From a virus: a DNA stretch of 29,301 nucleotides. Under the pieces are notes generated by a model. It saw only the letters and a program-made list of their open reading frames with translations, was not told the DNA's origin and did no database searches. The position numbers were made by a program, and so were the translations under genes. Location of the stretch: IMG/VR virus record IMGVR_UViG_3300020196_000175, positions 1-29,301 of that record, one strand, 5' to 3'. Of the stretch, positions 6,481 to 15,400 are shown piece after piece; within the stretch, counting starts at the first letter, position 1; each line of letters starts with the position of its first letter.

Positions 6481-8898
6481 TCATGCTACCTTAAAGAAGA
6501 TTGCAGATATGCCACCAACATAAGAAACTTGACCTGCTTGTTCTACAAGTTTTCCACCAAAAGTAAGTGATTGCCCACTTGTGACTGTAAAAGAGTGTGT
6601 ATCACTTGATGCTGTGCCCATGAATGTATCTCTTTCATTCTGGTATCCTGCTGTTTGATGTGAAGCATCCTTGAACCAAACCATAATGTAAGAACCAACT
6701 GGTATCTGTTGAGAAAAATTACCACCCGTCTGCTGATACGGGCTGCCCAATGAACTCCATCTGAATATACAGGCTGTGTATATGGAAGAAAGTGATGGTC
6801 TGAATGTGCTACCATCAACATAATCCTTGGTGGTCAGCGTCTTGGCATTGGAACTGGTTGTAGTGCTTGTGGACGAGCGAGCTTCACCGTTCACGTGTAG
6901 TGCTACCGATGGAGCAGTAAATCCAATACCTAATCTACCAAGATGATCCAGAGTCACATGAGGTGGTTGATTCGAGCCACCAGCAAAATGTAATTTGGAA
7001 TTAGCTTGTCCTGTTCTAATAATTGCATCAAATCCACCCACTGACCACAGCGGGTTTCCCTTACCATCTGCTCCCGATGCTTGAATAATGCTTAATCCTG
7101 ATGTTCCATTGTATACATTAAGCCTCGCAGCAACATCGGATCCCGATGTCGGATTTCCATTCCTTAATTCTAAAGCATCATGTCTATCCGGCGCGCCGTT
7201 GGCCGGGCCCGTTGCTGAAATAAAAACCGTGGAGTATGAAGCGGGCAAAGCACCAGCATTTCCTTGTACTCTGAGTCTGGGGCTGCCAGAGGCGTTCTGC
7301 GAGGAGGGAGCTAAATTATGAATTGTGACTGTATCAGTAAAAGTAACACCAGCCGCAAATCGTGCCACACCAGTGTGATCTGATGTTCCAGCAAATGTAA
7401 CACCAGACGCAAATCGTGCCACACCAGTGTGATCTGATGTTCCAGCAAAGGTGACACCACCACTGGCTATAATAGTGCCGTTCACATCCAGTGACGCGCC
7501 TGGAGTAGAGGTTCCAATGCCTAATAGACCAGCATTTGTTAGTCGTAACCGCTCCGTTCCATAATTAGTTCCGGTGTTTGTCTTGAACACCAAATCTTCA
7601 CCCACACCACCACCGCGCTGAAAACCTGATCGAATATCAGTAACCAAAAGATTTGGCCAATCTATTGGATCCGCACCACCAATAATTGCAGCACGAGTGT
7701 ACGGTTTGGCCTTAATAATGTACCGCACCGCAAGGAACGGCGGCATATTCGGCATGAGATTGCCTGTGAACGGAGCAACTGCGTTTGCTGATCCCGAACC
7801 CGCACTAACAACAGAAGTAAGAAGGCTTTCCTGACCGCCAAACGCTCCCTGCGGATACGCAGCAAGAGAAGAGGAGTAGTTAGTATCATTTTCGAGAGTT
7901 TCAATCTGAGCAGTAGCGTTTCTTCCAAGCACAAAGCGTGATCGCAAGTCAGGCACATTAAACCCGATAATATTTGCAGTATTGACTGATGCGGGCCCTG
8001 ACCCTCGTAGAGTGGTAAGTGAGATTGAATTGTATGCAATCGCTGTGTTGGTGTGGGCCACCACACGATTGGGAACAACAAGTGTTTTTGTGCTGCTGTC
8101 GTACTTTGGAAGAATCTGAACAGTCAACCCGTATGAACCAGACAAAGAGGAAACAGTCTTCGTGAGTACTCGCCCAATCATGTCGAACGCAGCGGTGGTC
8201 GGAGAGGTTACGCTGTTATTGATCAGCACAATGTCGTTTTCCTGAACCGCTCCATGCCAAGATCCTGATCCTGAACTGAACGTAATTTCAACCACATGAC
8301 CGTACATGGGAGCGCGTGGTGCAGCATCGTACTGCACGCGATTGTACAACTCTGGATAGTCAGATAGTGAATACGAAACGCCGTTACACTCCAACCACGT
8401 GTCAGGAATGGCAGTTCCCGCATACGGCATGATTGTGCCCACAGGTTGAATTTGCTCAACAGAGACAGTGGACGACCCACCAATCTGCGTGCCAAGATAG
8501 TTTACAACCAAATACCCAGCACTATTACTCTCAGACCTAACCAAAACAGGTTTCACCACTGACCCAATAACACTTGGTGGATTGTGTGTAATACCACCAG
8601 GAACCGTGTCAGACAAGAAAAAAGCAGGATGAGAAAGTCCTGCCATTGCAGGAATGTTGATTACTCCTGAGTACACCAACGTGAACGTATCAGGATTCTG
8701 AACTTCTGAAACAACACCAACCACTTCTGCGTTTTCTGCGTTGTTTGCGCGAGCAAGAGTCCATCTAGACCCAGAAGCACCAGCGGCATTGTACCTGACC
8801 GCAGAACCAACAGCGAACCCGTGACTACCTTGAACAAGTGTGTCCTTTAGTGTGTTCTGAGTGGCTGCTCCGCCTTGAAGATATAGTGATGATCCCAT
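6481..8898 (-). CDS. Tail fibre with phage tail-collar domain
   Basis: An 805-residue fibre. Residues 1-30 match the truncated paralogue downstream and probably form the attachment end. Residues about 25-140 are a beta module with AEVVGVVSEV and a GYLVVNYLG end that recurs in the neighbouring fibre. Around residue 152 begins a tail-collar domain: VGTIMPYAGTAIPDTWLECN, then SDYPELYNRV, FNVPDLRSRF near 312 and NMPPFLAVRYIIKA near 390, the standard order for this Pfam family (T4 gp12 type). After it come two GIG..PGASLDVNGT-type repeats, one on each side of a region that includes an 18-residue tandem duplication (GVTFAGTSDHTGVARFA). The C-terminal 110 residues (IYTACIFRWSSLG onward) are unique and may be the receptor-binding tip. 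The start at 8898 has an AAAGGA site and follows the previous stop by 11 bases. Confidence 0.88.
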   Translation of the reverse strand: MGSSLYLQGGAATQNTLKDTLVQGSHGFAVGSAVRYNAAGASGSRWTLARANNAENAEVVGVVSEVQNPDTFTLVYSGVINIPAMAGLSHPAFFLSDTVPGGITHNPPSVIGSVVKPVLVRSESNSAGYLVVNYLGTQIGGSSTVSVEQIQPVGTIMPYAGTAIPDTWLECNGVSYSLSDYPELYNRVQYDAAPRAPMYGHVVEITFSSGSGSWHGAVQENDIVLINNSVTSPTTAAFDMIGRVLTKTVSSLSGSYGLTVQILPKYDSSTKTLVVPNRVVAHTNTAIAYNSISLTTLRGSGPASVNTANIIGFNVPDLRSRFVLGRNATAQIETLENDTNYSSSLAAYPQGAFGGQESLLTSVVSAGSGSANAVAPFTGNLMPNMPPFLAVRYIIKAKPYTRAAIIGGADPIDWPNLLVTDIRSGFQRGGGVGEDLVFKTNTGTNYGTERLRLTNAGLLGIGTSTPGASLDVNGTIIASGGVTFAGTSDHTGVARFASGVTFAGTSDHTGVARFAAGVTFTDTVTIHNLAPSSQNASGSPRLRVQGNAGALPASYSTVFISATGPANGAPDRHDALELRNGNPTSGSDVAARLNVYNGTSGLSIIQASGADGKGNPLWSVGGFDAIIRTGQANSKLHFAGGSNQPPHVTLDHLGRLGIGFTAPSVALHVNGEARSSTSTTTSSNAKTLTTKDYVDGSTFRPSLSSIYTACIFRWSSLGSPYQQTGGNFSQQIPVGSYIMVWFKDASHQTAGYQNERDTFMGTASSDTHSFTVTSGQSLTFGGKLVEQAGQVSYVGGISAIFFKVA
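6884..6939 (-). repeat. Dispersed fibre repeat, copy 1 (GIGFTAPSVALHVNGE)
   Basis: The most diverged of four roughly 56 bp copies of the same coding element, which are found at 6884, 7475, 9403 and 9640 in two different fibre genes. It encodes LGIGFTAPSVALHVNGE, where the others read DVNGT. Such elements are thought to form short beta segments in fibre shafts, and shared DNA like this can serve as a crossover point between fibre genes. Confidence 0.6.
7343..7461 (-). repeat. 54 bp tandem repeat, two full copies and a partial third
   Basis: Copies at 7343-7396 and 7397-7450 are nearly identical, and a third begins at 7451 and decays after about 11 bases. The 54 bp period keeps the frame and encodes GVTFAGTSDHTGVARFAS twice inside the shaft of the collar fibre. 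Both copies begin with GVTF, a strand also seen as GVTFTDTV just after the second copy in protein order. The very high identity points to recent duplication or ongoing correction. Confidence 0.9.
7475..7530 (-). repeat. Dispersed fibre repeat, copy 2 (GIGTSTPGASLDVNGT)
   Basis: It encodes LGIGTSTPGASLDVNGTI in the collar fibre. At DNA level it is close to the copy at 9640-9695 in the neighbouring fibre gene: both share the run gacgcgcctggag and the flanking gtgccgttcac. This is the best-matched pair among the four copies. Confidence 0.75.
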
Positions 8899-8909
8899 GT
8901 GTGATTCCT

Positions 8910-11900
8910 TTACGCGATGCGGATAGCAAAACCATTAATATACTCTATCGCACCATTTCCCTCAGAGTGCGCCAATCCTTTATGTGTTCCTGCTCCAAAA
9001 ACAGTTGAAAAGGTAGCAGATCCCGCTGCATACGAATCGGCTAGTGGAATAGCAGTAAATGCTCCAGACCCGTCCACAGCAGAACTAGTGCTACTCGAAT
9101 ATGCTATACCCGCATTAGTATTTGTGATAGCGAAGGATGGTTTAAATCTCAAAAAGTTGGAAGAAGTAACAGTCCACACTTTAGCCATCACAACAGTAGA
9201 ATCTTCATCAGTACCCGACGCGTTTTCGGTTCCCACCAAATACACAAACCAAGTTCCTGCGGGAAGTGGAATAGTATTGTAGGCACCATGTACGGCGTGC
9301 AGGGGAACCACACATCCCACGGACGGTGTATTTGCAGTAGGAACAGAATTATTCAGTTTAGCCATCACATTGGTAGTACCACCAAAGTTGCCCACCCTTA
9401 GTGTGCCGTTCACATCAAGAACCGCAGTTGGACCAGTGGTTCCGATTCCCAAGTACCCGCCAGTAGGTTGAATAGCCAATGTCAGTCCACCGTACCCGAG
9501 GACCCAACCTTCAATCCATCCAACCTGACTGGTGTCGTTTATACCAAACTGAATTTGACGACTATTTGTAGCGTTGGAAACAAGAAGCGTTCCTGTGTTT
9601 GCTGCCCCGTTTACGGATGAGCCTCCCAATACCCGCATCGTGCCGTTCACGTCTAGTGACGCGCCTGGAGCAGTAATTCCAATGCCTATTCTGCTAGTGT
9701 GTTTAAATCCCATTAACAGAGGCGTAAAACCAGCTCCAGTGGTTACGTTTGCCTCGTCTTGAAAACCCAAAGCAAAAGCGGCCTGGTCATATCCTTTATG
9801 AGCAGCCAGATACGTTGTAGAATAACCCTTGTCTGTGTCGCCACCGTAATTCCCGTGCACACTTCCAAGACCAACGCCGTAAGGGTATTGATTTTGTGCG
9901 AAATTAATAACTATTCCTGGGTTTCCACTGGCGTTACGAGAAACGTGCAAGGGGTACGCTGAGTTAGTGTAACCGGCGGCAAACTCTCCACTGGTAACTC
10001 TGGCCCCTTGTCCTGATGGAAAACCAGCAACACTAAAATACTCGGTCATTTGTACTGCGGTGCCAATAGCAGTACCGGTTGCACCTGCGGAGTGACCAAG
10101 AAACATTAATGCTGGACGATTACCACCAATGTCTTTTTGTCCTACTTCAATTGCTGCCCGGCACAAATTTTGGTTAGTTGATGACTGGTAACCACCACCA
10201 ATCAAAGTTATGCCACGAAGACCTGTAGAAAGGTAAGAGTTTCCTGTACTGTACTTTCCTCCAAACACATTAAGTGTACTGGGGTAAGGGCCATTATATC
10301 GACTACCAATAATAACAGCACCATTAGTACCTTCACCGTCTCCTGCAAGAATCGGACCAAGAACAGAAAGGGCTGCTCCTGCACCGGATGAAGATGCGTT
10401 GAAACTAGACGGACCAATCCGAACATTTCCCACCGTGGTTCCATCAAAAGTCATAACACGCACGCCACCTGCAATTCCTGTTCCGGTTTTAACACCAAAA
10501 TTTAAATCTGCTGCTCCACCACAAGACCCAAGGTCTTGAATAAGAAGGTCGCTTAGTGAAACATTTGCACAAAGTCCTGGTAAACCTGTAACATCTCCAC
10601 GATACGAAAACAAGTACCCTGTAGTGCTGCTTGTAGCATACAACATGGGTTTTCGAACTTGTCCTGCAACTGTTGGATGACCGTTGTTGTAGCACGGTGC
10701 TGATGGTTTTTCAAATGAGCCCGTGGTTCCCGCGCAGTTAATGTTAAGGAAGTACACGGTTCCTGCATTTAACCCCCCGGCCTGACCACCGTTAATGGCA
10801 CACACCCCACCGGGAAACTCAAAGAATCCGTCCATAAGCAGATTAAAAGCTCTGTACACTCCAGTGTCGGCAATTTCCTCACGAAGTATAACAATACCTG
10901 CAACTTCTGCTTCACTTGTTGAGTTTGCTTGTGCACGAACAAAAATACCGTTTGCGTAAGTTGCACTTGTAGCACCAGGGCCAGCACCATACGTAAGTGT
11001 AGTAGAGCCTGCTGGTTTAAATCGTACAATATCACCCAACTTAAACTGATTTAACTGATTAATTCGCACCGATGTTTGAGCAGAAGAACTCAAAACAATA
11101 GGTTCGCTAAGAATTCCTCCTGTCCACGGATACACAATTGCAGAGGTGGCAGATGTGGCAATAAACACCGCCTTGTGTACTACTCCTGCTTGAGTTGGTT
11201 GTGTTGCTGTTACCTTTCCGCTATGGTACGGACTAAGATAATACACTGCACCTGTTGTTAACGAGCCTCCATCCTGATTAGTGGTAAGGTCAATTCCAAA
11301 AATTTCACCAATAAATGTAATTTCAAATTCAGATGCTGACAAAACATGAGAAACAATACCTACAACTTCTGCATTGGTTGAAGTGTCTGCTGTTGCTAAA
11401 AAGTATTGTCCTCCTGAGTTCATAGACACAGGATTGCCCACCACAAAATTATGATCCTGCTTTACAATCTTTTTATTTACGCCGTTGGGAATTCGTACAA
11501 ACGGTTGCTGACCAGCAGAAAGCCCACTAGTATTGGTGTATGTTGATCCGTTCAGCACTTGCATGAACAGGGTTGCCCCGGCTGGAGAGTAACGACTAAA
11601 ATTAATTTCCCGATTAGAAGTATTGCCTCCGCCAGCACTGCTCACAGACACTAACAGTCCGTGTTCAGTTGTGGAACCACCATCAAGAAGAATTCCTGTT
11701 CCGTGAACTCCTAAAGTTGTTCCGTTATACGGAACAACAGCACCACCACTAGTAAAACCAATGTTTCCGTCTGGCAACCAAAGACCAGTAGTTCCGTGAA
11801 TATTCACAGGATTCCACAACCACGAAGCCGTTTTACCTGAACCACGATTAATCTGCAACCCACCACCGCCTGCTTGTGAAATGTTTTGGTCACTTGCAGC

Positions 11901-12254
11901 AGCAGTGTCCCCAAGAACAAGGTTGTAGTCGTCAATAGTTACAATATTTGCGTTTACTGTGAATGTTGGAGCATTAAATGTAACTGCACCATTAAATGTT
12001 ACACCAGAACTAAACACAACAGGAGATATGAACGAAACTCCCTTTGTAATATTGTCCTGTAATTCAAACGCAGCAGTGCCACCACCAGAAACATTAGCAG
12101 AAATGCTTGACGAGGAAATGCCGTCATAAATCTTTAACTTGTTCAGTTTGTATACAGATAGATTAGTAATGTCCCTCCACGTATTAAAGGTGTCACCAAG
12201 ATCTATTTCTGGTATGCTAAAAAGATTGCTATCTGGTCCTGTGTCTACTGGCAT
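8910..12254 (-). CDS. Long tail fibre with shared beta modules and DVNGT repeats
   Basis: A 1114-residue protein. Residues 1-40 (IPEIDLGDTFNTWRDITNLS, then VYKLNKLKIYDG) resemble the attachment ends of fibres from T4-like phages of aquatic hosts. Residues about 103-150 (IVTIDDYNLVLGDT, GGGLQI, SWLWN) are a shaft element that I also associate with such fibres. Two copies of a beta module follow (about 261-381 and 405-565), each with AEVVGIV or AEVAGIV, a GxVYxLx core and a KPML/KAVF-ATS segment. The module matches one in the collar fibre. Two GIG..GxxLDVNGT repeats lie late in the protein. The last 110 residues (from VVPLHAVHG) look like a compact beta domain and may be the distal tip. The start at 12254 sits 2 bases after the upstream stop with a weak GTGAG site, so it is probably translationally coupled. 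Receptor binding is inferred. Confidence 0.83.
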   Translation of the reverse strand: MPVDTGPDSNLFSIPEIDLGDTFNTWRDITNLSVYKLNKLKIYDGISSSSISANVSGGGTAAFELQDNITKGVSFISPVVFSSGVTFNGAVTFNAPTFTVNANIVTIDDYNLVLGDTAAASDQNISQAGGGGLQINRGSGKTASWLWNPVNIHGTTGLWLPDGNIGFTSGGAVVPYNGTTLGVHGTGILLDGGSTTEHGLLVSVSSAGGGNTSNREINFSRYSPAGATLFMQVLNGSTYTNTSGLSAGQQPFVRIPNGVNKKIVKQDHNFVVGNPVSMNSGGQYFLATADTSTNAEVVGIVSHVLSASEFEITFIGEIFGIDLTTNQDGGSLTTGAVYYLSPYHSGKVTATQPTQAGVVHKAVFIATSATSAIVYPWTGGILSEPIVLSSSAQTSVRINQLNQFKLGDIVRFKPAGSTTLTYGAGPGATSATYANGIFVRAQANSTSEAEVAGIVILREEIADTGVYRAFNLLMDGFFEFPGGVCAINGGQAGGLNAGTVYFLNINCAGTTGSFEKPSAPCYNNGHPTVAGQVRKPMLYATSSTTGYLFSYRGDVTGLPGLCANVSLSDLLIQDLGSCGGAADLNFGVKTGTGIAGGVRVMTFDGTTVGNVRIGPSSFNASSSGAGAALSVLGPILAGDGEGTNGAVIIGSRYNGPYPSTLNVFGGKYSTGNSYLSTGLRGITLIGGGYQSSTNQNLCRAAIEVGQKDIGGNRPALMFLGHSAGATGTAIGTAVQMTEYFSVAGFPSGQGARVTSGEFAAGYTNSAYPLHVSRNASGNPGIVINFAQNQYPYGVGLGSVHGNYGGDTDKGYSTTYLAAHKGYDQAAFALGFQDEANVTTGAGFTPLLMGFKHTSRIGIGITAPGASLDVNGTMRVLGGSSVNGAANTGTLLVSNATNSRQIQFGINDTSQVGWIEGWVLGYGGLTLAIQPTGGYLGIGTTGPTAVLDVNGTLRVGNFGGTTNVMAKLNNSVPTANTPSVGCVVPLHAVHGAYNTIPLPAGTWFVYLVGTENASGTDEDSTVVMAKVWTVTSSNFLRFKPSFAITNTNAGIAYSSSTSSAVDGSGAFTAIPLADSYAAGSATFSTVFGAGTHKGLAHSEGNGAIEYINGFAIRIA
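9403..9458 (-). repeat. Dispersed fibre repeat, copy 3 (GIGTTGPTAVLDVNGT)
   Basis: It encodes LGIGTTGPTAVLDVNGTLRV in the long fibre. It keeps the gtgccgttcacatc flank of the other copies, but the middle has diverged. It lies 237 bases from copy 4 within the same gene. Confidence 0.65.
9640..9695 (-). repeat. Dispersed fibre repeat, copy 4 (GIGITAPGASLDVNGT)
   Basis: It encodes IGIGITAPGASLDVNGTMRV in the long fibre. It is closer in DNA to the copy in the collar fibre at 7475-7530 than to copy 3 in its own gene, as expected if segments have moved between the two fibre genes. Confidence 0.75.
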
Positions 12255-12256
12255 GG

Positions 12257-12439
12257 TTACTCACTTTTTTGTTGATTAGAGATGCTGAATTTTATTTCTT
12301 GTAGTTCTTTCTTCAGTTTATTTATCTCGTTTTGTAAAGACTCTATAGTTTCTCTATCCTTATTTTTATCAATATACTCCTGCATCTTGCCGTGATCGGC
12401 AAGAACTGCTATACCATTACTGTTTCTTGTGTAATTCAT
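12257..12439 (-). CDS. Small coiled-coil protein, 60 residues
   Basis: It begins MNYTRNSNGIAVLADHGKMQ, and residues about 20-56 form a charged amphipathic helix with heptad spacing (IESLQNEINKLKKELQEIKF), predicting a coiled coil. Its ATG overlaps the stop of the DUF4815-type gene as ATGA (12439-12436), and its stop is 2 bases before the long-fibre ATG, so it is tightly coupled to both. Small proteins with a variable head and a helical tail of this type occur in structural operons of T4-like cyanophages, as I recall. It could be a fibre-assembly chaperone or a small virion coiled coil. The function is not established by the sequence, but overlap on both sides and the clean heptads make it a real gene. 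Confidence 0.75.
   Translation of the reverse strand: MNYTRNSNGIAVLADHGKMQEYIDKNKDRETIESLQNEINKLKKELQEIKFSISNQQKSE
12317..12326 (-). promoter_or_regulatory. Possible late promoter, GATAAATAAA, upstream of the long fibre
   Basis: On the minus strand GATAAATAAA lies within the small coiled-coil gene, about 63 bases before the long-fibre start. It matches ATAAATA of the T4-type late box. The spacing to the start is similar to that of the CTAAATA box ahead of the tailspike (about 75 bases). It lies in a Lys/Asn-rich coding stretch, where such sequences arise easily. Confidence 0.28.
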
Positions 12440-15400
12440 GGCCTAAAGAAACTAACCGCTCTAATGTTTCGTGCAGACGGAGTTTTATCGTAGATAGAAT
12501 TGGGAGAAGAAGTCATTCTTAATTTGATCTGATACGATTGAAAAACTGTGTTTGTAGGAAGAGTAGAGGAACGAAACAGTGCTTCACGAAAATCCAAATC
12601 TGATGTTGCAGAAAATTGCGGAGTAGTGGACGAACGGGTAAGAGAAATCCACGGTTTATCAAAAATATCGGTTTCTCCGTTCTCACTGTACCTATACCAC
12701 AACGATATGGCAGAGCCTACTGGTGTACATTCGTCCACAAACACTGAAACTCCATTTGAAGCAATAGCATCAGGCAACTCTACTACACGAGACACGTACT
12801 CTGAAACGGGAGCACTAGGTGTTGTATACATCTTTACTGCAACTCCACCCAAAGACTGTAAATCTAAAACAGGAGAAACCGAATCGTTTGCTGTTGCTAG
12901 TGTAAAATTTGCATCTGGATTAGTTCCGATCAAATCAGAAACATAAATTTCATCTCCAGATTCGTATGTGTAGTTTCCAATTTTTCTGACAAGAGAACAT
13001 CCACTAGGAACCACTTCGTTTACTCCAACACGAATAATTTGTGAATTTAAACAACCATTAACTCCCGTAAAGTTTATTGTTCCGGATGACACAAATTGAC
13101 AGGTAGATAAAGTAAACATAATATCTGTTGTTGGTTCCGATACAGAAGAGCCCATTCCTTGAGGCAAGAAAAGAGTTCCAATCAACTGCGAGTTGCCTGC
13201 ACGACCAAAACTAGAGTCTCCAACAAGCAGAGAATTTACTCCTGTATCTGATGCGTACAATTCGTAATCGTCACTGTTTGCCATTATACACAGGGCATAC
13301 TCTCCTGGCTCAAGATAGACGGGACTACTAAACTCCATCACGGTTGGTACTGGATACTCTGTATTAGTGTTTATGTTTTCGGGAAGTGTAACCACTGTGC
13401 TAAAAGGAATCACAACCGATGGTGACGGATATCCTGAAACAGTAGGACGAATTTGAATCACCACAGGAAGTTTAGCATCTTTTTTAGAGAAATACAGAGA
13501 AATATTTTTTAAGAATAGTCCCTGTGAATTAGTCTTTGAGTCTACAAAGAAAGTTTGTGCCAATGGATCTGCCCATTGATCGTTTTGAACACTGTCAATA
13601 TCACGAGTAAAGGGATTTTTGGAAATAGTTTCACTGCTTGGAGTTTGTCTCCTTAATTCAGCAGGACGAACAGAGTGTGCACCAGACGAACTCTGCTCAA
13701 CCAAGCCTGCACAGTGTATAACTGCATCAGCAGACATTTCACAATTTGCAAGTTCTGAATTATCAGAAATTCTTACTGTTCGTGAACCAATAGGATGTAC
13801 ACCAGGAGGAATTGAGAAAGTAACAGTTGCAGATCCATTGGCATCTGTATTAACTCCTCCCGCAGCAGTATTATTATCAAAGTACAAATATAGTCCATTT
13901 GAATTTGGTTTTAGTCCATGTACTTTTGCTGTAATTGAATCAAAACTCATATACGGCACAACACTTCTGTCAACAATTTTGCTGCCGATTTTGTTTTTAA
14001 TTCTGCTTTTCAATTGTCTTGCTCGGACGTAATTACTAGTTTTTTCGTTTAGTGGCTTTGCGTTTCTACTAGAAAAAGAACGAACATTACCAGAATTAAT
14101 ATTTGGAATTTGAGAATCGGAAGACACACGAGGACTTTCAAGAACTCGTTTTTGAATGTCGTCTTGATCCATGTCAACATCGTCTATACCGTACCAAATA
14201 CTCTGCCAATCATTCCATTGCGTACCAAATCCACGAGCATCATTAGTGTTTGAAGACAACCAATTATCATTTTCCATAAGCGAGTTTGTTTTGACAATTG
14301 GACGGTATGATTTATCAAATTTGGGAATAATTGTCTTCGACAAAGACATGAATCCCAACCAACTCACATTGTTTGTGGGGTTGATTTTTATTGTTTTTGT
14401 GTACGACTTGTTTTCAATATACGGTCTATTTGAATATTTCAAAGTAACTATTCCGTCAGGAGAAATAACCGTGTCAACAGTTGATCCAGCTGCAGGATTA
14501 GTCAAAGAAGGAAACACAATATCAGTTGTCGAGAAGAAAGGACGTAGTTCTCCACGCTCGAAATCAATAGAACAATTGTGTTCATTTGAAGACACATCAG
14601 AAACAGAGTGTCCATAAAATTCATCAACAAAAATAGATGTTTTTAAAGGTTCAATATCGGTTGGTGATGTTTTTAAAGAACGAGTTTCAATTTCGTTTTC
14701 TGAAATTGATAATTTGGTAAAAACTTCAACATCCTGAACTCGTTTTTGAATTTTTCCAATATCTGACATTGTAAATCGCTTGGTGTCCACTGTAGTAATG
14801 ACAACATCTTCAGGATTGTGTGTAAACGCAGGAACAGTAAGTGCAGATAAAACAAGCACATTTGCTGGATCAGAAGGAGGAGTAGGGGATATGTCTGGAA
14901 TTCCGGATTGTAAAAAGAAATCAGGAGAACCGTCTTCTGAATCTATACGCAAACACAACTTGTCTATACGTGGCAAATAGTGTTCGTACTGTATTTTGGT
15001 GTCTCCAACAACGCCAAACTCAGATCGTCCATACGGTTTAATCATTGGAGTAGATGATGTAAGACCGCTATGACGAAAATCCAAACAGTTTGCTAGAGAC
15101 ACAGTTTTTCCTGTTCGTGAATTGGTGTACAACGGAATTTTTTCGTAATTTATATTTGTATACGAATGCTGTCCAATAAAAGGAGCGTAAGCAAGTCCTG
15201 AATGGGTAAAATACGAGTAGGTAATTTTAATTGTAACCGCAGGACCAGAACTGTACCTGAGTTGATTTGCAACAGAAGGTTTTATGTACAGACGACCTCT
15301 ATTATATGTAGCTTCTCTTTGACCGTCATCTAATTCAAAATCACCAATATAAGTAATTGATGTAGTAGTATTATTGACAATCTCCAAAACAGAAAAAATA

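Noticed and set aside
7343-7461. CRISPR-like array
   Set aside because: The repeats are directly adjacent, in frame and without spacers, so this is a coding tandem duplication.
6481-12254. Diversity-generating retroelement target in the fibre C-termini
   Set aside because: There is no reverse transcriptase, no template repeat and no C-type-lectin-like variable motif in the window, and the repeats seen are shaft elements rather than adenine-variable pairs.
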